Shown: piece after piece, positions 59,301 through 63,137 of the stretch
How positions within the stretch are numbered: the first letter of the stretch is position 1
Layout: every line of letters starts with the position of its first letter
NCBI RefSeq assembly: GCF_017573465.1
Contig: NZ_JAGEPF010000003.1
Location: 186,001-250,000, forward strand
Origin: Actinomadura violacea
GTDB taxonomy: Bacteria > Actinomycetota > Actinomycetes > Streptosporangiales > Streptosporangiaceae
Direction: 5' to 3'
DNA: 64,000 nt
Notes under the pieces: generated by a model
The model's input: the letters and a program-made list of their open reading frames with translations, nothing else
What the model was told of the DNA's origin: nothing
Databases searched by the model: none
Position numbers and translations under genes: made by a program

Positions 59301-61704
59301 TGGACCACAACGGCACCCGACCCGCGACAGGCTCGATACCGGCCAGTTCCTCTGCGAGAGCGTTCTGGAGTGGGTCGACTTTGGGTGAGTGTGCGACGAA
59401 ATCGGTTTCGGGGATCGGCCACCGCAACACATGCCGCGCCGACAACTCCCGCTCCAACTCCTGCAGTGCCGTTCGGTCTCCCGACACCACCGTCGCCGCA
59501 GGACCGTTCACCGCCGCGATCGACAGGCCCTCACCGAACTCCGAGAGCAGTTCGGTGACCGCTGCGGCGGGCATCACCACCGACAACATCCCGCCCTCGG
59601 CATCCAGCCGCGACAACGCACGCGACCGCGCCACCACAACCCTCGCCGCATCCGACAGCGACAACATCCCCGCCACACACGCCGCCGCGATCTCACCCTG
59701 GCTATGCCCGACCACCGCATCCGGGTGGACACCGGCCGCCTCCCACACCGCCGCGAGCGACACCATCACCGCCCACAACACCGGCTGCACCACATCAGCC
59801 GACTCAAGACCAGGCGCAACCTCCGCACCGGACAACACGTCCTGCAACGACCAATCGACGTAGGGCGCCAACGCTGCCCCGCACTCGGCCAACCGCTCAG
59901 CGAACACCGGAGACGACGCCGCCAACTCCCGGCCCATCCCGAGCCACTGCGAACCCTGACCAGGAAAAACAAAGACCACACGACCCGGACCACCAGCCGG
60001 AACCGCGCCCGTCACCACACCCGCAGCAGGCTGCCCCGTCGCCACCGCAGCCAGCCCCGCAACCAACTCATCACACTCACCGCCCACCACCACAGCCCGG
60101 TGCTCGAACACCGACCGCGTCGTAGCCAACGACCAACCCACATCCCCCGGAGCCAACCCAGACCGCGCCACCACGAACTCCCGCAGCCGACCCGCCTGCG
60201 CCGCCAACCCGTCGGCCGTACGTCCCGACACCAGCCAGGCCGATGTCTCCGCCGCCACCAGGGGCGCGCCACCGGCCCCGGTGTCATCGTCAGACGCGTT
60301 GTCCTCGATCGGCGGAGCCTCTTCCAAGATCACGTGGACGTTCGTGCCGCTCATCCCGAAAGCCGACACCCCGGCCCGCCGGGGACGGTCACCGTCCGCG
60401 CCGGATGGCCAGGGGTGCGGCGAGTTCAGCAGGCGTACGTCCCCGGCCGCCCAGTCCACGTGCGGGGTCGGGTCGTCGGAGTGGAGGCTTCGCGGCAGCA
60501 CCTCGTGCCGCAGCGCCAGCACCATCTTGATCACGCCGGCCGCTCCGGCGGCGGCCTGGGCGTGCCCGATGTTGGACTTCACCGATCCCAGCCACAGGGG
60601 ACGGTCGTCCGGACGCTCCTGCCCATACGTCGCAAGCAGCGCCTCCGCCTCGATCGGGTCGCCGAGGGTGGTCGCCGAGCCGTGCGCCTCCACCACGTCG
60701 ATGTCGGCCGCCGACAGCTGCGCGTTGGTCAACGCGGCGCGGATCACCCGCTGCTGCGACGGGCCGTTCGGGGCCGTCAGACCGTTCGACGCGCCGTCCT
60801 GATTGACCGCGGTCCCCCGGACGACGGCCAGGACCGGGTGCCCGAGGCGCCGGGCGTCCGAAAGCCGCTCCACCACCACGACGCCCGCGCCCTCGGCCCA
60901 TCCGGACCCGTCGGCCGAGGCGGCGAACGATCTGCAGCGCCCGTCCACCGACATGCCTCGCTGGCGGGAGAAGCCGACGAACACGCCCGGGGTGGCGATC
61001 ACCGTGACGCCGCCGGCGAGGGCCAGCGAGCATTCACCGGAGCGCAGCGCCTGGCAGGCCATGTGCAGCGCGACCAGCGACGACGAACACGCCGTGTCCA
61101 CCGTGACCGCCGGGCCTTCCAGGCCGAGCGTGAAGGCGACGCGGCCGGACAGGACGCTGGTCGCGGTGCCGGTCAGCATGTGGCCCTCGACGCCTTCGAT
61201 GCCGGCGGGGAGCCCCGTTCCGTATCCGGACGAGTAGGCCCCGGCGAAGACTCCGGTCGGGGTGCCGCGCAGCGAGCGAGGGTCGATGCCCGCCCGCTCG
61301 AACGCCTCCCAGGAGATCTCGAGCAGCAGGCGTTGCTGCGGGTCCATGGCCAGCGCCTCGCGCGGGCTGATGCCGAAGAAGCCGGGGTCGAAGTCGGCCG
61401 CCTCGTACACGAAGCCGCCGTGGCGGGCGTAGGTGGTGCCCTCGTGGTCGGGGTCCGGGTCGTAGAGGGCGTCGACGTCCCAGCCGCGGTCGACGGGGAA
61501 TCCCGAAATGACGTCCGCGCCGGAGTCCAGCAGTTCCCAGAGTTGTTCCGGGGTGCCGGCGCCGCCCGGGAACCGGCAGCCCATTCCGACGATCGCGATG
61601 GGCTCCCGGCTCTGTTCCTCCACCTCGTGCAGACGCCGGCGAGCCTGCCGAAGATTGGCCGTGACCAGTTTGAGGTAATCGCGCAGCTTATCTTCGTTGG
61701 ACAT
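47395..61704 (-). CDS. Modular type I polyketide synthase PKS-1, modules 1-3 (first gene of the operon)
   Basis: A 4769-residue PKS with three KS-AT-KR-ACP modules. The ATG at 61704 is followed by a docking helix (SNEDKLRDYLKLVTANLRQ...). The ribosome-binding site is weak: GGAG lies 12 nt upstream. Key residues are KS C206, C1767 and C3336; AT S668, S2226 and S3794; KR F1361 (tyrosine lost), Y2926 and Y4479; and ACP S1535 and S4648. ATs 1 and 2 are GHSQG with FVAHS (extender unknown); AT 3 is malonyl-type (GHSVG, HAFHS). Module 1 also has GSAT in place of the usual KS motif GTGT. With an N-terminal docking helix and no loading domains, it must be fed by another protein outside the window. The tail at about 4690-4769 (DPVLAELDRLESLLTGL... 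ending EVFDFIGKELGIY) is the docking domain for PKS-2. Confidence 0.98.
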   Translation of the reverse strand: MSNEDKLRDYLKLVTANLRQARRRLHEVEEQSREPIAIVGMGCRFPGGAGTPEQLWELLDSGADVISGFPVDRGWDVDALYDPDPDHEGTTYARHGGFVYEAADFDPGFFGISPREALAMDPQQRLLLEISWEAFERAGIDPRSLRGTPTGVFAGAYSSGYGTGLPAGIEGVEGHMLTGTATSVLSGRVAFTLGLEGPAVTVDTACSSSLVALHMACQALRSGECSLALAGGVTVIATPGVFVGFSRQRGMSVDGRCRSFAASADGSGWAEGAGVVVVERLSDARRLGHPVLAVVRGTAVNQDGASNGLTAPNGPSQQRVIRAALTNAQLSAADIDVVEAHGSATTLGDPIEAEALLATYGQERPDDRPLWLGSVKSNIGHAQAAAGAAGVIKMVLALRHEVLPRSLHSDDPTPHVDWAAGDVRLLNSPHPWPSGADGDRPRRAGVSAFGMSGTNVHVILEEAPPIEDNASDDDTGAGGAPLVAAETSAWLVSGRTADGLAAQAGRLREFVVARSGLAPGDVGWSLATTRSVFEHRAVVVGGECDELVAGLAAVATGQPAAGVVTGAVPAGGPGRVVFVFPGQGSQWLGMGRELAASSPVFAERLAECGAALAPYVDWSLQDVLSGAEVAPGLESADVVQPVLWAVMVSLAAVWEAAGVHPDAVVGHSQGEIAAACVAGMLSLSDAARVVVARSRALSRLDAEGGMLSVVMPAAAVTELLSEFGEGLSIAAVNGPAATVVSGDRTALQELERELSARHVLRWPIPETDFVAHSPKVDPLQNALAEELAGIEPVAGRVPLWSTVTGEWMDGPELDGGYWFANVRQTVRFEQAVRGLAEAGYRTYIEVSPHPILTGPITETIDETDTAAATVVTGTLDREDAGAARILTVLARAHVAGVPIDWRAVLGSGQRVDLPTYAFQRRKYWLQSGLAIRPGQTAGSVGTASGGDEDARFWAAVEDGDVGELTAGLEAEDQRRLGEALPVLATWRRRERDRSAIGHWWYRTMWAPVADPAASLPSGTWLIVTSPDTARDRTDQCAQALRARGADVVVIEAPRTLDRDSLTAHLASSLATDSEAVASQPHAGVVSLLADGGDDGLARTLALVQALGGVGIDAPLWMLTQGAVAVGADEVLASPVQAQVWGLGRVVGLEHPDRWGGLVDLPPVWDERVAARLCGVLAGCGEDQVAIRPAGVFARRLTRMTQAPGDAGRWTPRGSVLVTGGTGAIGGHVARWLAGRDAPRVVLASRSGPAADGVAGLAAGLAASGTAVDVVSCDVAERDQVAGLLPWIDRSGPRLTAVMHTAGVGQATSLQDTTAEELAHVMRAKADGAAWLDELTGNMDLDAFVLFSSAAATWGSGLQSAFSAANAFLDALAENRRSRGLAATSVAWGPWNDGRMNAGAGAAQMERRGLQLMDPELAIRALGQVLDGADALVTVADVEWARFAPPFTLRRPSPLIEALPEVREALVDVDEAGDADGSGAEGPGTELAQRLTGLARAEQDRTLVGLIRTEAAAVLDYASAEDVEVGRAFSELGFDSLTAVQLRNRLSAATGLRLPATLLFDYPNTGVLAEYLRGELLGASTAAPFTAVSVAVADDEPVVIVGMGCRFPGGVGSPEQLWGVLAAGADVISGFPRDRGWDVEGLFDPDPDHAGTSYVREGGFVYEAAEFDPAFFGISPREAVAMDPQQRLLLEVSWEALERAGIDPRSLRGSQTGVFAGASFAGYGMARPEGAGSTEAHLLAGTTTSVLSGRVSYTLGLEGPAVTVDTACSSSLVALHMACQALRSGECSLALAGGAFIAATPDLWVWTSRQRGLAVDGRCKAFSADADGMGVAEGAGMLLVERLSDARRLGHPVLAVVRGTAVNQDGASNGLTAPNGPSQQRVIRAALANARMSATDIDVVEAHGTGTTLGDPIEAQALLATYGQERPDGRPLWLGSVKSNIGHTQSAAGVAGVMKMVLALQHEMLPRTLHADESSPHVDWSAGEIQLLTEATPWPAGDDVRPRRAGVSAFGLSGTNVHAILEEAPPAEEDAATDDSGPGDASLAGSGAVAWLVSGRSADGLMGQAGRLREFVVSRPELDPADVGWSLAHSRSMFEHRAVVTGTNREELVAGLSALATGQQTRGVVSGVAAETGKTVFVFPGQGSQWLGMGRELAASSPVFAERLAECAAALAPFVDWSLQDVLAGAEGAPGLESADVVQPVLWAVMVSLAAVWEAAGVHPDAVVGHSQGEIAAACVAGMLSLSDAAKVVVARSRALSRLDAEGGMLSVVMPAAAVTELLAEFGEGLSIAAVNGPAATVVSGDRTALQELERELSARHVLRWPIPETDFVAHSPKVDPLQNALAEELTGIEPVAGRVPLWSTVTGEWMDGPELDGGYWFANVRQTVRFEQAVRGLAEAGYRTYIEVSPHPILTGPISETIDETDTAAATVVTGTLDREDAGATRVLTVLARAHVAGVPIDWRAVLGSGRRVDLPTYAFQRQKYWLQASSGTVNDAAQASGAGGEAEARFWEAVEDGDVERLAETLAVEHHPHLDEVVPILASWRQRERDRSATSRWWYRVAWSPIPDPAQTALSGTWLIAVPADDSTHELTEQCADALRTRGANVVLIRTNPAEADRESLTTQIVRATALPDAETERVAVTGVVSLLGMDEQVVEGFPVVSGGLAGTLTLVQALGDAEVEAPLWMLTRGAVSAGPGEVLASPVQAQVWGLGRVVGLEHPDRWGGLIDLPPEMDERAAVRLCGLLAGCGEDQAAIRPAGIMARRLTRAVQPSDGETWRTRGTVLITGGTGAIGGHVARWLTGRGAQKIVLTSRSGPAAPGAAELAVQLAETGTAVDVVAADSGDRDQIAGVVAGIAAGGPPLTAVMHSAGVLDDGVLDHLDTARLATALAAKAAGAAWLDELTEGLDLDAFVLFSSAAATFGGGGQANYAAANAFLDALAENRRARGLAGLSVAWGPWDGDGVSQASEATRLRLRRNRWEVLMAPDLAVRALARALDGQDGVVTIMDIDWPQLAFAPGAADLVQVPFVRDLPDVRQLDLTPGAASGGQADGELMARLTGLARAEQDRLLEDLIKAEAAGVLGYPSPDAVEAGRAFSELGFDSLTSVELRNRLSVVSGLRLPATLLFDYPTPLVLVDHLRTELLGSLAGDAAVPALPAGAVDDEPIAIVAMSCRYPGGVQDQEGLWELLASGGDAISGFPQNRGWDVDGLYDPDPAHTGTTYVREGGFLHQAPEFDPGFFGISPREALAMDPQQRMLLELSWEALERAGIEPASLRGSRTGVFIGGYSSGYSTISLQLALNGTGELEGHLVTGNATSIISGRIAYVLGLEGPAVTMDTACSSSLVSLHMACQALRSGECSLALVGGVSVMATPWEMVGFSRQRGLAADGRCKAFSADADGMGMGEGAGMLLVERLSDARRAGHRVLALVAGSAINQDGASNGLTAPNGPSQQRVIRAALASAGLSASEVDAVEAHGTGTPLGDPIEAQALLATYGQDRPEDRPLWLGSVKSNLGHTQAAAGVAGVMKMVLALQHGELPRTLHVDEPSSHVDWSSGAVRLLAEPMRWVGGGRSRRAGVSAFGISGTNAHIILEEPPALEERPADVPGERPVLAGAPLAWTVSGRTASGLAAQARRLGEFVSARPGVDPVDVGWSLATTRTAFEHRAVVLGSARDDLTDGLAAVASAEFRPGVVSGVVPAGGVGRVGFVFAGQGAQRAGMAAGLYEVSPVFAETFDQVCGLLEAELGFSVADVVLGRGEDAEARADWTVFAQAGLFAVQAGLLAVLEACGVRPDAVAGHSVGEVAAAYAAGVVSLPDACRLVAARGRLMQALPEGGAMAAVAVSEADMLNALQGMSGVEIAAVNGPQAVVISGDQDAVDHIADTFREQGVRVRRLRVSHAFHSPRMDPVLDELAQIAAQLTYSPPALPWAGALTGELVTEPGPEYWVGQARRPVRYADAVATLAAQGVRVFIEIGPDGTLSALGPAALNDDQQSVFIPTQRPGHPADHTLMTALARAHVHGVPIDWARLLPTGTPTELPTYAFEHQEYWPDAVQGRRTFAQDTATNGDGDEAEARFWAAVDGGDVQELAQALAIDDQRLGDVLPALASWRRREKDRSATGNWWYRVSWAPVPDPESAELSGNWLVVSPADEQERTDECARAMTARGADVTVIEAADAADRPALAALIGRALPAGDAAPIMGVVSLLALDETPLDDHAAVARGLAGTQALIQVLIEASVHAPLWMLTRGAVAAEPGEAPASPVQAQVWGLGRVASLEHPDHGGGLIDLPAVLDERAASRLCAVLAGCGEDQAAIRPAGILARRLARASQPDGGETWTPSGSALVTGGTGAIAGHVARWLAGRGAPRIVLTSRSGPAAYGAAALAAEVAAAGTRVDLVACDSADDTAVAGLLDRIAADGPPLTAVMHTAGVGQATSLDETTTDELASVLAAKVAGASSLDRLTGDLDAFVLFSSISATWGSALQPGYAAANAYLDAMAENRRARGAVATSIAWGPWSGGGMTDQEDAAQMERRGLRLLDPDLAVRALAQTLDCGGDVLTVADVDWGKFAPPFTLRRPSPLIEALPEVREALAETGSEVGDGEGGTALARRLVELPRDDQDRLLTDLVRAEAATVLGHSSAEAVQADRAFNDLGADSLTAVELRDRLNSATGLRLPATLLFDYPTPADLAGHLRSALTRDGTEAPDPVLAELDRLESLLTGLPAQNGEAARITARLEAVISKWKEAQDRTGGIAVAEKLEASTDDEVFDFIGKELGIY
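47640..52227 (-). other. PKS-1 module 3: KS-AT(malonyl)-KR(A1)-ACP
   Basis: KS C3336 (MDTACSSSL). AT S3794 in GHSVG with HAFHS, which indicates malonyl-CoA. The KR lacks LDD and has Trp eight residues and Gln three residues before Y4479, which is the A1 pattern. The ACP serine S4648 sits in LGADSL where the other twelve modules have GFDSL. Its AT is a slightly diverged copy of the module 7 and 10 ATs, while its KS resembles that of module 5, so the module is mosaic. Confidence 0.9.
52228..56922 (-). other. PKS-1 module 2: KS-AT(FVAHS)-KR(B1-like)-ACP
   Basis: KS C1767; AT S2226 (GHSQG) with FVAHS; KR Y2926 within NYAAAN; post-AT dimerization element present. The KR carries the LDD signature (HSAGVLDDG) and has Phe rather than Trp eight residues before the Tyr. 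It is the only clean B-type (B1) ketoreductase of the thirteen, so its hydroxyl should have the opposite configuration to the A-type modules. The first ~300 bp of the KS are almost identical to the same part of module 5. Confidence 0.9.
56596..56910. repeat. Near-identical KS 5' block, copy in module 2
   Basis: Counterpart of 42260-42574, at a distance of 14,336 bp (three modules). A shorter part of the same block recurs at the start of the module 4 KS (about 46940-47065). Confidence 0.9.
56923..61605 (-). other. PKS-1 module 1: KS-AT(FVAHS)-KR(inactive?)-ACP
   Basis: The KS has C206 in TACSSSL, but its first histidine motif reads EAHGSATT (H341) instead of EAHGTGT. The AT has S668 (GHSQG) and H772 in FVAHS, plus the Arg of VVVARSRAL expected to hold a carboxylated extender. 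The KR nucleotide loop (TGGTGAIGG) and FSS serine are present, and the sequence reads W-G-S-G-L-Q-S-A-F. The catalytic Tyr is therefore Phe (F1361), and a retained beta-keto group is expected. The ACP has S1535. A dimerization element (ARFWAAVEDGD) sits between AT and KR, as in KR-only modules. Numbering is relative to this window because the loading module is not here. Confidence 0.9.
59852..60182. repeat. Recombination patch in module 1 (partner of module 11)
   Basis: Partner of 12270-12600. Downstream of this patch the ATs differ completely in specificity motif (FVAHS here, YASHH in module 11). Confidence 0.85.
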
Positions 61705-62164
61705 TTATCGCCGCCGCTCCCTGGTTACCCCTGAGGCGCACCTTGAATTCGACCATCTCTCGGCGAAACAACCGGCACAGCATACTGAAACACACCGAAA
61801 ACCGACCGCATGAACCCATGGCGGAGCGGCAACAAATGGACACTGATCGCGTAGCACGGTAACCAGCGCGTTCGGAGGGCGCAAGCATGCCCGGACCAGC
61901 GGGTTCCGTCATCGGCCGCAGAACGTACAGGCCGCGTGTTCAACCGCTGAATTGCACCGGTTGAACGCCCGCCGGGAAACTCCGAGACATAACGAACATC
62001 GCTGCACGCGGCAAGTGCGGCAGATGAACACCCGATAGACGCACGCCGAGCGAGGCGTCCGCCGCCGTCGACAGGCCGAGCCGGCCCGCGACAGTGCAGG
62101 CGTTCGCGTGTTCAGGGCTTTCGGTGACTATCCGGGCCGCGGCATAATCGAGGCCGCTCACCGC
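61705..62164. promoter_or_regulatory. 460-bp non-coding region upstream of the PKS operon
   Basis: Lies between the stop of the phosphotransferase gene and the PKS-1 start, both on the minus strand. The promoter of the PKS operon most likely sits here, but I see no confident -35/-10 pair. A TATGCT on the minus strand near 61785 is the best -10 candidate and has no good partner. Short minus-strand frames (61725-61943, 61940-62161) show no recognisable protein features. The main structured element is the inverted repeat at 61938-61966. Confidence 0.5.
61938..61966. promoter_or_regulatory. Perfect 9-bp inverted repeat, candidate operator
   Basis: Arms GTTCAACCG (61938-61946) and CGGTTGAAC (61958-61966) are separated by 11 nt, so arm centres are 20 bp apart, about two helical turns. 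This spacing suits a dimeric regulator. It lies 234-262 bp upstream of the PKS-1 start codon. A transcript hairpin ending the upstream gene is an alternative, but no T-run follows. Confidence 0.55.
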
Positions 62165-63067
62165 CTACGTCAAGCCGCCGCTGAGAACGCGGTCGAGCGC
62201 TGCGCGGCCTGCGGGGCCCCATGTCGGCTTCCCGCCGGGAAGGCCCCGGTCTCCGTTCTGGCCCATCAGCATGAGGAACAGGCTTTTCACCGCGGCCAGC
62301 CCGCGGGCGCGCCTGATCGTCGCCTCGTCCGCACGCGTGTATGCGTCGAAGAAGCGTGCGGCGGCGCCGGCAGGGAGGATCACCCATGCGGCCGCGAGGT
62401 CCCACGCCGGATCGCCCGCGAACATGTCACCGAAGTCGATGACGCCTGACAGCGTCCCGTCCGAGATGACGACGTTCGCGGGATGAAGGTCACCGTGCAC
62501 CCAGACCGGCGGGCCCTCCCACTCGGGCGCCGCGACGGCGTCGTCCCAAACGGCCCGCACATCGTCGGCCATGCCGCCGGGGACAACGGCTTGGAAGAAA
62601 TAGTCGAAGCCGTCCGTGCATTTCTTCGGGTGGGCGCCGCGGTCCGAACTGATCGGTGCATCAGCGGGCGCTTCCACGTGGAGTGCGCTGAGGAATCCCG
62701 CCAGGGCGTCGGCCGCGTGGTCGCCGCGGCTGATCGAGGTGTGGTCCAGCGGCTCACCAGGGACCCACGTCATGATCGTCCAGGGCTTCGGGAAGCGCGC
62801 CGACGGCTCACCGACCCGTACGGGCATCGGGACCGGGAGCGGCAGGCGCGGAGCCAGGACAGGCAGCCATCGGCGCTCCCTGCGCTGGAGCTCCGGGGCG
62901 CGTTCCGTACGCGGCATGCGCATGGCCAGCTCGTCTCCGAGGCGCCACTGCTGGTTGTCCCACCCGCCCGCGACTTCGCGGATGGCCAGCCCGGCGAGGT
63001 CCGGGTGCTGCTCCTGCAGCAGGCCATGGACCAGATCCGCAGTGATCACGATCTCGGAGTCGGTCAT
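62165..63067 (-). CDS. Aminoglycoside phosphotransferase (APH)-fold kinase, possible self-resistance gene
   Basis: A 300-residue cytoplasmic protein of the APH/choline-kinase-like fold, which transfers the ATP gamma-phosphate to a hydroxyl of a small molecule. The catalytic loop HGDLHPAN lies at residues 191-198 (catalytic Asp193), and the metal-binding DFGD at 211-214 is followed by GDPAWDLAAAW. The N-terminal part (GGWDNQQWRLGDELAMRMPR, 34-53) fits the nucleotide-binding lobe. Length is normal for the family. The ATG at 63067 has no clear ribosome-binding site; a GTGG lies nearby. It sits 460 bp upstream of the PKS operon in the same direction. Family members include macrolide 2'-phosphotransferases, so protection of the host by phosphorylating the polyketide, or tailoring, is a reasonable inference. 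A housekeeping kinase is also possible. Confidence 0.85.
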   Translation of the reverse strand: MTDSEIVITADLVHGLLQEQHPDLAGLAIREVAGGWDNQQWRLGDELAMRMPRTERAPELQRRERRWLPVLAPRLPLPVPMPVRVGEPSARFPKPWTIMTWVPGEPLDHTSISRGDHAADALAGFLSALHVEAPADAPISSDRGAHPKKCTDGFDYFFQAVVPGGMADDVRAVWDDAVAAPEWEGPPVWVHGDLHPANVVISDGTLSGVIDFGDMFAGDPAWDLAAAWVILPAGAAARFFDAYTRADEATIRRARGLAAVKSLFLMLMGQNGDRGLPGGKPTWGPAGRAALDRVLSGGLT

Positions 63068-63137
63068 GCGAAGCCACGGTACTGGCGCAACACGGCGGGC
63101 ACGGGGTCTGAGCCGGTCGGCCGAGGGTGTTGGCTGG

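Noticed and set aside
61725..62161. Two overlapping small minus-strand frames (72 and 73 codons) upstream of PKS-1
   Set aside because: No ribosome-binding site, conserved motif or gene-like composition. They overlap in the presumed promoter region and are treated as non-coding.
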